Assembly: GCA_903899985.1 (NCBI GenBank)
Contig: CAIULL010000146.1
Coordinates: forward strand, 1 to 41,294
Direction: 5' to 3'
DNA length: 41,294 nt
Origin: an uncultured Schlesneria sp.
Lineage (GTDB): Bacteria; Planctomycetota; Planctomycetia; Planctomycetales; Planctomycetaceae
The notes below the pieces were generated by a model, which was not told where the DNA came from, did not search any database, and saw only the letters and a program-made list of their open reading frames with translations. Positions 17,069 to 26,673 of this stretch are shown one piece after another (within the stretch, counting starts at the first letter, position 1; the number at the start of each line of letters is the position of its first letter). The position numbers were made by a program, and so were the translations under genes.

Positions 17069-18331
17069 TTATTGTTCAGTCCGCGTCGCCGATTGACGAT
17101 TTGCCGTTCGTTGTAGCAAAGGAAGTTCTGGACTGTCTGTTGATGGGCGTCGCTTGAGAAGTTCTGAAAGCTGAAACGAATAATATTTCTGTTCTGCGGC
17201 TGGCTTTCGGTCGGAAGAGGCGTTGGCAACCCAGAACTGAGTCGTTGCGGGTTCAAACAAGACATTGTGCAAGTTCGAGTTCATGGCGATTGGGCGATCC
17301 ATTAAATGAATCGCTGTTTCCGCCGTAAAAGTTCCGTATCCCGCAGAAGTTTGTTTCGAGAGTTCTTCATAACGAGATCCGGCTGAGAGAAGAACGCAAT
17401 CTTTCACCGGCTTGGAGAGCATCGTGTGGGATTCGCCAGGCCTGATCACGGTAAAAACATCCCAGGACGCTTCCATGCCGACGGCTTCGTTCGTCTCACC
17501 GTCGGCGATCACGTAGTAATACTGGCAGGTTCGGGGCCCGTCCCGAAAGGTGGCAATCGCTTCGTCGAGTGACTTTGCGGTTTCTAATGCCTCGCGAACG
17601 AGCAGAGCCATCGGACGGCCATTCCAGTGACCCAGGCCACCTCCACCCATCTCACCAATTGAAATGTGTTCGGCATTCATTCCGGTGACAGAACCAATGA
17701 ATCCTGCGTAGCTGACATTGATCCAGGGGAGTCGACCTTCGGGTTCGTAAACGATGACAACGGCGTGGTCTTGCAGACCCCAGTCGATCGCGTAGTCGAG
17801 TACTCGTCCGTGTAGCAAGTTTCCGTTCTTTGTCGCCGACTTCGCGAGGGCGAAACCACTGCAATGAAACAGTTCGGGGATGAAATTCCCTGCGCGGACA
17901 TCGGCGACCTTCTGGCCTGATCCGGCTGCCAATCCGTCCATTTCTTCAAAATAGCGTGATTCGACGTGCGGTTGCTGGAACGCAACGATCATATCGATTG
18001 CTGTTCGCGGAGTGACTTTTAATGGCCCGATATCGACCAAAGTCAACTCGTCAGCACGGTCAACCAGGATTGTCTTCATATTCTGACGACAGTGGTCGCG
18101 AAGCAACGATCCGTGCTGAAACCCCATTTCATAGGGCGTCCCTTTAAGATGCAGCACGGGATACCCGTCGATCGTTTCCAGCCATCCCTGCCCACAGCGA
18201 GCGATTGTCTTCGCCGAGACTGCCGTTCTGGGCGGCAGTGATTGAGCTGAGACGATGTGACCAGAATCCGCAATCACCAGTATCGCGACGAAGGTCACCA
18301 GACTTCGAAAACGTAATTCTGTTCGAGTCAC
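17069..18331 (-). CDS. Secreted C45-family autoproteolytic acyltransferase/peptidase-like protein
   Basis: A 420-residue protein with a signal peptide (hydrophobic LVTFVAILVIADSGHIVSAQ at about 11-30). It belongs to the acyl-CoA:6-aminopenicillanic acid acyltransferase-like Ntn-hydrolases. The conserved GTPYEMGFQHG segment is at 64-74, and LFHCSGFAL carries the expected nucleophile Cys157, at which family members cleave themselves. LLHGRVLDY and GFIGSVTGMNAEHISIGEMGGG follow. Members hydrolyse or form amide bonds; here the enzyme would act outside the cytoplasm on an unknown substrate. It lies 94 bp downstream of thymidylate kinase on the same strand and converges with the DUF1501 gene. Confidence 0.87.
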   Translation of the reverse strand: MTRTELRFRSLVTFVAILVIADSGHIVSAQSLPPRTAVSAKTIARCGQGWLETIDGYPVLHLKGTPYEMGFQHGSLLRDHCRQNMKTILVDRADELTLVDIGPLKVTPRTAIDMIVAFQQPHVESRYFEEMDGLAAGSGQKVADVRAGNFIPELFHCSGFALAKSATKNGNLLHGRVLDYAIDWGLQDHAVVIVYEPEGRLPWINVSYAGFIGSVTGMNAEHISIGEMGGGGLGHWNGRPMALLVREALETAKSLDEAIATFRDGPRTCQYYYVIADGETNEAVGMEASWDVFTVIRPGESHTMLSKPVKDCVLLSAGSRYEELSKQTSAGYGTFTAETAIHLMDRPIAMNSNLHNVLFEPATTQFWVANASSDRKPAAEQKYYSFQLSELLKRRPSTDSPELPLLQRTANRQSATRTEQ

Positions 18332-18425
18332 AATTCAGTCTCCAGAATTCTTACCCCCTTGAAGCACGACTGACATCAGCATAATTCAGTTTGCTTTGGG
18401 AAAACAGACCTGGATGATTCGTGAG

Positions 18426-19097
18426 TTACCCCGGCAAAGAAGCTTCGACGATTGTGGCGATTTCCGCTGCAATCTCGTCGATGGTCCGGACGTGGGTTCC
18501 CTGCACGCAATTGATGCTTGTCCATCGCTGTTCGTGTGCCAATTCGAGGTACACATCGCGAACTCGGCGCAGGTAGTTTGCATCAGCTTCCTGGAGATCT
18601 GCAGCCTTGTCGGTGTAGTCTCGTCGGGATTTCGCGGCGATTAATTCTTGAGCATGTTCGACGTCTACATCAAGAAACAGTGTCATATCGGCGCGGGGAA
18701 GTTGATAGATTGAATATTCCAGATGTTGAATCCAATCGATTAATTCTTTGCGCTCCGTTCCCGACGCCTTGGCTCCCTGATGAGCGACGTTCGAGGCGAC
18801 GTATCGGTCGCAAATCACGACATGATGATTTGCGATTGCCGTCTGAATAAGGTTGTGGGATTCGAATCGATCACCCGCAAACAAGAGTGATACAAGCACT
18901 GGATGGACGGATTCCAGCGTTCCAAACCGACCATTCAAAAAATCGCCGACCTTCTGGCCGAACATTGTCTGCTGGTATCGAGGGAAGCTGAGCAACGCAC
19001 TTTTGTGCCCTTTGGACATTAAGTACGCGTGCAGCCTCGCCGCCTGTGTTCCTTTTCCAGACCCGTCGATACCTTCGATTGCGATAAAAAGAGACAA
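18426..19097 (-). CDS. tmk: Thymidylate kinase
   Basis: Phosphorylates dTMP to dTDP with ATP in the cytoplasm, an essential step of dTTP synthesis. The 223-residue chain has the P-loop IEGIDGSGKGTQ at about 7-18, FPRYQQTMFG in the nucleotide-binding region, the ICDRYVASNVAHQGAKA segment with the DRY motif, and a LID segment (AAKSRRDYTDKAADLQE). Length and order fit the family. It starts 12 bp after the SirB1-type gene, so the two are probably co-transcribed. Confidence 0.95.
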   Translation of the reverse strand: MSLFIAIEGIDGSGKGTQAARLHAYLMSKGHKSALLSFPRYQQTMFGQKVGDFLNGRFGTLESVHPVLVSLLFAGDRFESHNLIQTAIANHHVVICDRYVASNVAHQGAKASGTERKELIDWIQHLEYSIYQLPRADMTLFLDVDVEHAQELIAAKSRRDYTDKAADLQEADANYLRRVRDVYLELAHEQRWTSINCVQGTHVRTIDEIAAEIATIVEASLPG

Positions 19098-19109
19098 GCC
19101 GATGGTCCT

Positions 19110-19949
19110 TCAATTCCATTTCGACAAATTATGCTCGGCGATATGAAGCTGACTGAGAATCACAGGGCGATCCTTTGGCGAGCAGTCTTTGAGGCACTTC
19201 TCGAGCAAATCGATCGCCACACCGGGCCGGTTTGTTTTAATGGCAATTAATGCGAGGTCCCGGCGCTGATCAAAGGCTTGGCTATGCAGGGCCAGTAGTC
19301 GCCGCTGGACATGCCACGCGTGTTCCCAGTCTTCTTGATTGACGTGGAGTGCCTTCAAATTATTAAGCATTCGAATGACAACATCTCTGGGTGTCGCCGG
19401 CTCAAGCGACCGCTCAATCTCATTGCTTGTTAAGCCACTCAGTGACTCGATCCACTCAATGCACTCGTCGTAATTAAGCACTTCGCCGGCGTTAAACGCA
19501 TCGACAAAGAGTGGCCCTTGCACTGTGTCAAACCGGGTCAAAAAATGCATTGGCGCGGCGACACCGGTCAATTCGAGGCCTGCCGCCTGAGCGACGGCAA
19601 CGTAGACGACTGAAAGGCTGATCGGAATGCCAACACCCGTTTCGATGACGCGATTGATATAGCTGCATTCCGCCCGCTGATACGCTTGCTTGTCGCCGTG
19701 CAGGCCATGTGTTCCAGCCAGGCAGCGAACGAGTTCCCGTAATATTTCTCGATCACTTCGAACTCGCAGAATATGACTGCGCAACTCTGTCGAACGTTTG
19801 CCGATCCACGTCAAAGTATGTTCAAAATCAAGTTTCGGCTGAGCGTCGCGAGCGAGTTCCAGCGCCACGTGCGTCAGATCAATGTCCTGCCGTCTTGCTA
19901 AAAGCTTGCAGAATTCAGGATCATTCGAAAAATCGGTGTCGAGCGTCAT
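19110..19949 (-). CDS. SirB1 family protein (transglutaminase-like core with TPR tail)
   Basis: A 279-residue protein with the SirB1/transglutaminase-like pattern: CSYINRVIETGVGIPISLSVVYVAVAQAAGL, then GVAAPMHFLTRF and FVDAFNAGEVL. The C-terminus is helical and TPR-like, with MLNNLKALHVNQEDWEHAWHVQRRLL followed by a second repeat. The molecular activity of this family is not known; members are widespread housekeeping-type proteins. I place the start at the ATG at 19949 because family similarity begins there. The frame stays open upstream to 20216 with another ATG at 20006, but neither has a good ribosome site and the extension is low-complexity. It is the first gene of a probable operon with tmk. 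Confidence 0.85.
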   Translation of the reverse strand: MTLDTDFSNDPEFCKLLARRQDIDLTHVALELARDAQPKLDFEHTLTWIGKRSTELRSHILRVRSDREILRELVRCLAGTHGLHGDKQAYQRAECSYINRVIETGVGIPISLSVVYVAVAQAAGLELTGVAAPMHFLTRFDTVQGPLFVDAFNAGEVLNYDECIEWIESLSGLTSNEIERSLEPATPRDVVIRMLNNLKALHVNQEDWEHAWHVQRRLLALHSQAFDQRRDLALIAIKTNRPGVAIDLLEKCLKDCSPKDRPVILSQLHIAEHNLSKWN

Positions 19950-20372
19950 CCGTCGGATATCCAGAGAGCAAAATCTAAAGCGGAACGCAATTCTACGATC
20001 TGTCATCAAACTCGTCGAGACAGACTCGTTACGGCAAGCCGCAGCTCGAACGGGGCCTTGAGACAATCGTTTGCAACGATTTTCAAAAGCTGATGACGAT
20101 TGGAATCCTGTGTTGAGAAACGGGACAGGTTTGGAGGTGGGTGATTTGCGACGTCCTGGTTTGTTGATTGCCACTTTTGGGTTGACCGGTGGCCTCTTTA
20201 TCGACGCTCGCATCAAAGCCTGCTTGCAAAATGCCGTCGCTCAATTGCATTGCCGTGCTCGAAGGTGGGTAAGCTGACTTCGATCGCGAGTATTCCTGAT
20301 GATTTAGCACAAAGTGCGATCATTCGCGGATGGTGATCAGCGCGGCTCGCACAGGACACGTTCCGATTTTTA
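19950..20372. other. 423-bp divergent intergenic region
   Basis: Separates the minus-strand SirB1-type gene from the plus-strand PEP-CTERM gene and should hold both promoters. A minus-strand frame continuous with the SirB1-type gene covers 19950-20216. It encodes a basic, low-complexity extension that I judge unlikely to be translated. No hairpin or repeat stands out. Confidence 0.45.
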
Positions 20373-21083
20373 ATGAGCAACGAAATGCAGATCAGCGACC
20401 TTTATTACTCGATGTCCATAGTCTGCCGATATCTGTTAGTTCTGGTACTGATGTTGAATGCCTCGGTTTCCAACGCCGGGCAGATTACACGTCAAGAGTT
20501 CAGTCCCAGCGCCAGCAATTATGGATTCGAGAGTGCCACATTCGAGGCAACAACGGCCAGTGATGGCCTGATGACTGTTTCACAAGGGACTGTTTCGCAA
20601 GTTCCTGTTCCCATATCGAATTCACTTTCAACCCCCTATTTTAAGGGGATGGTATTTGTTACTTACTCGGCAGTTGTGCCGTACACTCCGATCAAGCTTG
20701 AATGGAGCAGTCCCATTTCAGCGGTTGGCATCGAGATTCTCACCAACCTCAACAAAGATGTGACGTTGGAATTGTTTGATGCCAATAACCAGCTCCTGGA
20801 ATCACTGACGATCCTGAGCGCTGACTTGACCAACGAATCTTTTGCAAATTCAGGGTTCATCGGCATCGACTATGGCACAAACCGCGTGGCCTCGGCCCTC
20901 ATCAGCGGCAATGGCACCGACTTGCAGATCGACAGTGTGGTATATCAAGCCGTCCCCGAACCCGGCACCTTTGTGCAATTCGTGGCAGGCCTGTGCGGGT
21001 TGGCCGCAATCGGCCATTGGCGCCGCCGACCTCATTTTGGCAATTCTGGAATTTTTGAAAACTCCGGAACGCTGCGCGTTTAG
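20373..21083 (+). CDS. PEP-CTERM sorting-signal protein
   Basis: A 236-residue exported protein. An N-terminal signal (CRYLLVLVLMLNASVSNAG, residues 18-36) precedes a Ser/Thr/Asn-rich beta-type domain. At the end comes a classic PEP-CTERM module: VPEPGTF at 194-200, a hydrophobic helix (VQFVAGLCGLAAIGH) and an RRR cluster at 217-219. Such proteins are processed by an exosortase and linked to extracellular polysaccharide production; no exosortase gene is in this window. A 17-residue tail after the arginines is longer than usual. The start is uncertain: Met1 at 20373, Met5 at 20385 or Met14 at 20412 could serve, and none has a strong ribosome site. Confidence 0.85.
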   Translation: MSNEMQISDLYYSMSIVCRYLLVLVLMLNASVSNAGQITRQEFSPSASNYGFESATFEATTASDGLMTVSQGTVSQVPVPISNSLSTPYFKGMVFVTYSAVVPYTPIKLEWSSPISAVGIEILTNLNKDVTLELFDANNQLLESLTILSADLTNESFANSGFIGIDYGTNRVASALISGNGTDLQIDSVVYQAVPEPGTFVQFVAGLCGLAAIGHWRRRPHFGNSGIFENSGTLRV

Positions 21084-21352
21084 AAATCAGGACGAATCCA
21101 TCGTTTCGCAGGCTCGCGGTCAATGTTTCTGATCGCCAATTTCGACTGATACTTATGGGTCTTGCAACGCCAGGACATCGTCAATACGGTCGAAACCGGT
21201 CGTGTCCACATCGATCCTTTTACCGTTCGGTCGAATCGTCCGCCGTTCGATTCGTTTTCGGTTCCCAATCTGAACTGTCAATCTGAGCGTCTTCGCCTTA
21301 AGATTATCTGGCATTTCCGGGTCGAATTTTCTTCTCACGGCGAACAAAGCGG

Positions 21353-22312
21353 ATGGTCGATCAGTTTCGACGAGATCGAGTTGGGCTTGGCCTGATCGGG
21401 CTTGGTCCGAGTTGGGAAGAGCGTTATCTCGATGCGCTCATTCGCCTTCAAAATCGTTTGACGATTCGGCTTGTCTATGACCCCGTCGAAGCCCGAGCCA
21501 AATCGGTCGCCAGTGAATTCAATGCCGACGTTGCTGGCAGTCTGCGGCAAATGCTTAGCCGACCAAAATTGCAGGGATTGCTCGTCCTTGATCCTGGATG
21601 GTTAGGAGCCGGAGCTTTAAGCCTGATTGCTGGCAGCGGCAAACCTGTTTTTCTTGCCGACCCAATCTTGCGACAAGTCCCCGCACTCGAAGCTCTGATT
21701 CAACCTTGTCCGGCTTCGAAAACACAGGCGCAGCAAACAATCAATGCAGATGATCTCTGGATGCCCGAGCTTGGGCTTCGTTTTACCCCTGCAACTTGCC
21801 GCTTGCGTGAATTAATCGCCACCAGGCTTGGCCGCATAAAACGCATCTTGATTGAATGCGATCTTTCCGCAGAAAAGACCGAAACGGCTCACCTTGTCGA
21901 TTGGTGCCACCATCTGATGGGCCAGTCGTCGACTCTTGTTTCGGCAACATCAAATGGCCAGTCTCCCGCAAATCACGGAATCGAGCTCGATTTCTCATCG
22001 TTAGCCCCTGCCAATCCGCGGAATGCGAAACTACAGCATCAACCTGAGGGGCAGGGGGCTCCCAGGTTTTCAATTGAATGCGAAAACGGTCATGCGACAC
22101 TTGCCGATCGAACGCGAATCACCTGGAAAACTTCGACCGAATCCGCAGACGAATCGCTGGACGACGAGCGATCAGAAACAGACATCCTGATCGATCAATT
22201 CTGTCGTCGAGCTCTTGGGGGGTTAAACCCGGTCGGTCGATTGAGCGATTTTTTCAGAGCGATCAAGGTTCTTGAATCACTTTCTGAATTTGGAATTTCT
22301 AATCAGCATTAA
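21353..22312 (+). CDS. Gfo/Idh/MocA-like oxidoreductase, degenerate
   Basis: A 319-residue protein whose N-terminal 120 residues fit a Rossmann NAD(P)-binding fold of the Gfo/Idh/MocA type: VGLGLIGLGPSWEERYLDAL, then RLVYDPVEARAKSVASEFNADVAGSLRQML and GLLVLDPGWLG. The usual E-K-P motif is replaced by PVFLADP, and the remainder is shorter and more divergent than canonical enzymes. It may be a non-catalytic or specialised member. The C-terminal FRAIKVLESL segment resembles the family's end. The ribosome site is weak. It stands alone on the plus strand, convergent with the proline catabolism gene. Function unknown. Confidence 0.7.
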   Translation: MVDQFRRDRVGLGLIGLGPSWEERYLDALIRLQNRLTIRLVYDPVEARAKSVASEFNADVAGSLRQMLSRPKLQGLLVLDPGWLGAGALSLIAGSGKPVFLADPILRQVPALEALIQPCPASKTQAQQTINADDLWMPELGLRFTPATCRLRELIATRLGRIKRILIECDLSAEKTETAHLVDWCHHLMGQSSTLVSATSNGQSPANHGIELDFSSLAPANPRNAKLQHQPEGQGAPRFSIECENGHATLADRTRITWKTSTESADESLDDERSETDILIDQFCRRALGGLNPVGRLSDFFRAIKVLESLSEFGISNQH

Positions 22313-22451
22313 GCAATTTTCGCCGCGCATCGAACAATGTGTGCGGTCACGAGCGACGGTCTTACTGACCAAAAAGTCCGTACAGCGTGAACACGATCTG
22401 TTTTGATCGAGGCCTTCTGTCGGATTCTTTGACCATTTGACGCCTTCAAAA

Positions 22452-25400
22452 TCATTCCTCTTCAGTTTGCGGTGCGAATCCGCGACGAAGAGTGTTTTCG
22501 GTGACGTTGATTGGAATCAAAAAATGCTTCAGATAGTCTGGACCGCCAGCTTTGCTGCCGATGCCGCTAAGCTTGAATCCGCCGAATGGCTGACGTCCGA
22601 CTAAGGCTCCGGTAATCGGACGGTTCAGGTATAAATTACCCACGGAAAATTCCTGGCGAACCCGCTTTAAGTTCGCCGGGCTACGACTGTAGCAGCCGCC
22701 TGTCAGCGCATAGTCCGTACCGTTGGCGATCGTAAGTGCCTCGGTCAAGTCCTTGGCTTTGAACACAACCAGGACAGGACCAAAAATCTCCTGCTGGGCA
22801 ATCTTTGCATCGGGCGGGACGTCAACAAAAATGTGTGGTCCGATAAAATAGCCTTCTGCCGCCAAGTCTGGATCGACGCTTCCTAAGACGAGTCGCCCTT
22901 CCGTTTCACCGATTTCGATGAATTTCAAAATTCGGGTGGCCGCATCTTCGTCGATCACAGGTCCAATGTCGGTCGAAGGATCTTCGGCAGGGCCAACTTT
23001 CAGTGACTTTGCCGCTTCGATCAACCGAGCGAGAAACTCGTCGTACGCGTCTTCCAGCACGATCGCACGTGAGCAGGCTGAGCACTTCTGACCTGAATAC
23101 CCGAATGAACTGTGGATGACGCCGATGACGGCTTCGTCGAGATCTGCGTCGTTGTCGATGATAATGGCATTCTTACCACCCATTTCGGCAATGACGTGCT
23201 TGACCCCCAGTTGCGAAATATGTGATGCCGCAGCCTGCTCGTTGATTGACAGGCCAACCTGCCTCGAACCAGTGAAGGCGATGCAATCGACGTTGGGGCT
23301 TCCAACAAGTTCCGGTCCGACTTCCTCACCGATTCCGGGCAAAAAGCTGACAACGCCATCGGGGATACCCGATGCTTGAATGACTTCCAGGAATTTGGTT
23401 GCCACGACCGACGATTGCTCCGCCGGTTTCAGGACGACGGTATTTCCTGTGACCAGGGCGGCTGCTGTCATGCCCGCCAGTATCGCCAGCGGGAAATTCC
23501 ACGGTGCAATCACGACCACGACACCACGAGCTCGATAGAAATAGCGGTTTTCTTCACCCGGCAAGTCGACATGCTGCGGATATTCGAGTTCTCGCATTTG
23601 CTGCGCGTAGTACATGCAAAAATCAATGGCTTCACAGACATCGCCATCAGCTTCGGCCCAGGGCTTACCGCATTCGAAGACCTGCCAGGCCGCCAGTTCA
23701 TAGCGACGCTGTCGCATCTCGTTCGCCATCAGTTCCAGGTATTCCGCGCGATATTGGACTTCCAGGCGTGACCAGGACGAAAATGATCTTCGAGCGGTAT
23801 CGATGGCCAGGACCGCATCGTCGGCGGATGCCGATGCGATACGCCCCACGATCTGCTGCTTGTGCGAAGGATTTCTCGAGATCATCATCGGACGGGCATG
23901 GATCGCCTTTCCGCCAATCACGATCGGGTACTCTTCTCCCAGATCGTCTGAAACGGCTTCGAGCGCGGCTGCCATCGCCTCGCGAACTTCTTTTCGAGAA
24001 AAGTCGGCAATCGCTTCGTTAACGAATTCCGGCTTTGGTGGCTGTTTTTTTGGTGGAGTCTTTTTGGCGAGATTGGCGGGTTTCATGAGCAAGTCCTCGA
24101 TCTTCACATTTTCGTCGTAGCTGTGCCGCAGGAACGAATCGTTCGACGTATTTTCCAAAAGCCGCCGGACGAGATACGCCATCCCCGGCATCAGGTCTCC
24201 GAAGGGAGTATAGATCCGAACACGGTGTCCCAATTCGCTGAATGCACGTGCCTGTTCCTCCGCCATTCCATACAGCATTTGCAGTTCGAATGCCCCTTCG
24301 GGAACATCCAGTTGTTTTGCACATGCGACGGCGTGGGACAGACTTCGCAGGTTATGGCTGCCGAACGCTGGTCGTAAGACGGTGTAATTCTCCAGAAGAA
24401 TTCGTGTCAGCTGTTCGTAACTGTCGTCCGATTGCCACTTTTCCTGAAACACAGGTGATGGCCAGTTGCGGCTTTGCGAGATCACAGTCTCGTAATCCCA
24501 GTAGGCCCCTTTGACAAGTCGAATCCAGACCGGTGTACCCCTTGCGCGAGACCATTCCAACAATCCGACAAGGTCGCGTTCGGCGTCAGGGAGATAGGCC
24601 TGAACGACAATGCCGACATCGGACCAGTCACGGAATTCCTCTTCCATCAGCGTCTGTTTGAAGATCTCAATCGTCAGATCTTTAAATGCATATTGTTCCA
24701 TATCGACATGCACATACGCATGTCGTTCGCGAGCCTTTCTCAGCAGCGGGCGTAGTCGTTGTTTGACGGCCAGGGCCGTTCCCACCGCATCCATCGGGCT
24801 AAAGTGACTGACGAGTGCCGATAGCTTGACCGAGACATTGACGCGTGGAATCGCTCCTTCATGATCGTAGTCTGTCTGTGCATTTTCAGGCCACGCATTG
24901 ACCACCGGAGCAAGGCCCTCCAGCAAATCGAGGTAGGCATGCTGGTAGGTTTCAGCTTCCGATTCGCTGATCACCGCCTCACCCAGCAGGTCCAGAGTAA
25001 ACGCGAACCCCTGCTTTCGAAGAGAGGTGACCGATGTCAGAACTTCACTGACGTTTGAGCCCGCGATGAACCGACGTGCCATTCGAGCGGCGTTGCTTCG
25101 CGCGTTATGGGCCAACGCTCGGGAAAGGACGGAATCGGGTGAAAGATGTTCGACCCCGAAACGAACCATCTCGATCGCGAAAGGGAGATGTTCTTTCACC
25201 TCCAGAAAATATTCCTGCAGGTGCCGCGTGACATCACGATGCGTCCTCAGTCGGGGGAGCACATCGACGAACCGAAACATCTGAACCTTCAGCGATTCGT
25301 CGGCCATCGCGGCACCGAGAATGCGATCGTCCCACCATCGACGCTCAAACATGGAAGGGCGGCGGCGAGACAGGTGTTGCCAGATCTCGTTTCCCAGACG

Positions 25401-25544
25401 ATGCGTATCCGCTTCGAGCCGTTCGTCATCCCAGACGATCGGTGCCGCAGGAGAAGCAGCCGATTTCTTTTGAGACAACGGTTTCGCCACCGTAGGTTTC
25501 GGTGTCTCGGTGTCGATCGATTTTCGAGCGGACTTCTTGGCCAA
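22452..25544 (-). CDS. putA: Bifunctional proline dehydrogenase / L-glutamate gamma-semialdehyde dehydrogenase (PutA-type)
   Basis: Oxidises proline to glutamate in two steps: FAD-dependent proline dehydrogenase (about residues 80-480, with RLVKGAYWDYE and the SHNLRSLSHA region) and NAD-dependent P5C dehydrogenase (about 530-1010). The second domain has APWNFPLAILAGM, FTGSRQVG, AEMGGKNAIIID, the GQKCSACSR nucleophile Cys821 and EIFGPVL. A basic Pro/Lys-rich linker (KKTPPKKQPPKPE) joins them. There is no N-terminal ribbon-helix-helix, so unlike E. coli PutA it is not expected to repress its own transcription. The 1030-residue frame starts with TTG at 25544; no in-frame ATG lies immediately upstream and the ribosome site is weak. 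The N-terminal 35 residues are Lys/Pro-rich. Confidence 0.93.
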   Translation of the reverse strand: MAKKSARKSIDTETPKPTVAKPLSQKKSAASPAAPIVWDDERLEADTHRLGNEIWQHLSRRRPSMFERRWWDDRILGAAMADESLKVQMFRFVDVLPRLRTHRDVTRHLQEYFLEVKEHLPFAIEMVRFGVEHLSPDSVLSRALAHNARSNAARMARRFIAGSNVSEVLTSVTSLRKQGFAFTLDLLGEAVISESEAETYQHAYLDLLEGLAPVVNAWPENAQTDYDHEGAIPRVNVSVKLSALVSHFSPMDAVGTALAVKQRLRPLLRKARERHAYVHVDMEQYAFKDLTIEIFKQTLMEEEFRDWSDVGIVVQAYLPDAERDLVGLLEWSRARGTPVWIRLVKGAYWDYETVISQSRNWPSPVFQEKWQSDDSYEQLTRILLENYTVLRPAFGSHNLRSLSHAVACAKQLDVPEGAFELQMLYGMAEEQARAFSELGHRVRIYTPFGDLMPGMAYLVRRLLENTSNDSFLRHSYDENVKIEDLLMKPANLAKKTPPKKQPPKPEFVNEAIADFSRKEVREAMAAALEAVSDDLGEEYPIVIGGKAIHARPMMISRNPSHKQQIVGRIASASADDAVLAIDTARRSFSSWSRLEVQYRAEYLELMANEMRQRRYELAAWQVFECGKPWAEADGDVCEAIDFCMYYAQQMRELEYPQHVDLPGEENRYFYRARGVVVVIAPWNFPLAILAGMTAAALVTGNTVVLKPAEQSSVVATKFLEVIQASGIPDGVVSFLPGIGEEVGPELVGSPNVDCIAFTGSRQVGLSINEQAAASHISQLGVKHVIAEMGGKNAIIIDNDADLDEAVIGVIHSSFGYSGQKCSACSRAIVLEDAYDEFLARLIEAAKSLKVGPAEDPSTDIGPVIDEDAATRILKFIEIGETEGRLVLGSVDPDLAAEGYFIGPHIFVDVPPDAKIAQQEIFGPVLVVFKAKDLTEALTIANGTDYALTGGCYSRSPANLKRVRQEFSVGNLYLNRPITGALVGRQPFGGFKLSGIGSKAGGPDYLKHFLIPINVTENTLRRGFAPQTEEE

Positions 25545-25728
25545 GGTCGCATCCGTGCAGGGCAGGGGAATACTTTAATTGAATTGCAGATTCGCTCGCG
25601 GTTCAAAGACACGTACGATCGAAACCACAATTCGGTGATCCGGGATTCTATGCGAGGGTCGACTCAGTTGGGTAGAGTGCGTTCAAATCGCGACCAAGAA
25701 ACTCTAACCCATCTCTGAAAGTTGATGA

Positions 25729-26472
25729 ATGCCCCCGATTCCAAAACCGTTTGCCAGCCAGTCGATTTCCGATTGGATGACACAGTTGCAAAAGGATGAT
25801 TCCCCGGAACAACGCTTGCGCGCCCTCCAGGCGATCGGTTTGTTGGGATCACCCGACGAAATCGCTCAGTGGGCAACTCATGCTCTTCGCGACAGTGATT
25901 CAACAATCAGAGCTCTCGCGGCCAAACTGATCGGTGGACTTCGTCGACCCGTTCCAGCGGAGCCTGAAACATTAATCCTGTCGCTGTTGCAAGACAGTGA
26001 CCCTGACACGCGGTTTGAGTCTGCAAGAGCGTTGCTTCGGACGAGATCGAACCGGTCAGATGCCGTGACGCCGATCCTTTTTGCGTTTCTCGACGAAGAA
26101 GAAACGCAACCGCTGATGGTGGCAGCGATTCTCAATACGTTCGTTGAAGCAGAATCGATCCCAGGTCCCGTCGTTTCTGAACTGATTCCTCGACTGCTGC
26201 GATTCATCGAACATGATCGGGCAGAAGTCCGCGAGGCAAATTCTGCGGTATTTGCCAAATGGCCAGCATTATGCGAGTCGTGCACTGACCACTTATTGCC
26301 GTTGCTTGACGATAGTGAACCGGTCGTTCGCGAGCAAATTGCTTTGGCGTTCGGCAAATCGGGGATCAACAGCGAAAAGATTCGGGAAGGACTTCGGATC
26401 GCCAGCCAGGACGAAGATACCGAGGTTGCCCGAGTGGCAGCTGAAGCATTGCAGCGTCTGGGACAAAGTTAA
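25729..26472 (+). CDS. HEAT-repeat protein
   Basis: A 247-residue soluble protein built of about six HEAT-type helical repeats. Examples are SPEQRLRALQAIGLLGSPDE, DSDSTIRALAAKLIGGL, DSDPDTRFESARALL, DRAEVREANSAVF, DSEPVVREQIALAFGKSG and DEDTEVARVAAEAL. Such solenoids act as protein-binding scaffolds, and no catalytic motif is seen. There is no signal peptide. It is divergent from the putA-type gene with 184 bp between them. The Shine-Dalgarno is weak; an overlapping ATG four bases earlier is out of frame. Confidence 0.8.
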   Translation: MPPIPKPFASQSISDWMTQLQKDDSPEQRLRALQAIGLLGSPDEIAQWATHALRDSDSTIRALAAKLIGGLRRPVPAEPETLILSLLQDSDPDTRFESARALLRTRSNRSDAVTPILFAFLDEEETQPLMVAAILNTFVEAESIPGPVVSELIPRLLRFIEHDRAEVREANSAVFAKWPALCESCTDHLLPLLDDSEPVVREQIALAFGKSGINSEKIREGLRIASQDEDTEVARVAAEALQRLGQS

Positions 26473-26608
26473 AAGTACGAGTTTGCGGCTTCAAAAAAGC
26501 TTCTTTATGTTAGGGCGATTCTGTGGCCCTGCCGCGACGCCGCCCGGCATAGCTATATCAAGAAACCCTTCTATATCAAATTGCCATAAAGGGAATGAAC
26601 GGGCCAAA

Positions 26609-26639
26609 ACGAAAGCTCACCAGCCCGATGAGCTTTCGT
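26609..26639 (-). terminator. Strong hairpin terminator after the PepSY-like gene
   Basis: ACGAAAGCTCA and TGAGCTTTCGT form a perfect 11-base-pair stem around a nine-base loop. On the minus strand the stem runs into a short T-run. It lies about 35 bp past the stop of the PepSY-like gene. It may also end transcription from the plus-strand HEAT gene, which stops at 26472. Confidence 0.75.
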
Positions 26640-26673
26640 CCGGCTCTATTCAGCAGACTGCGTTAACACGCAA

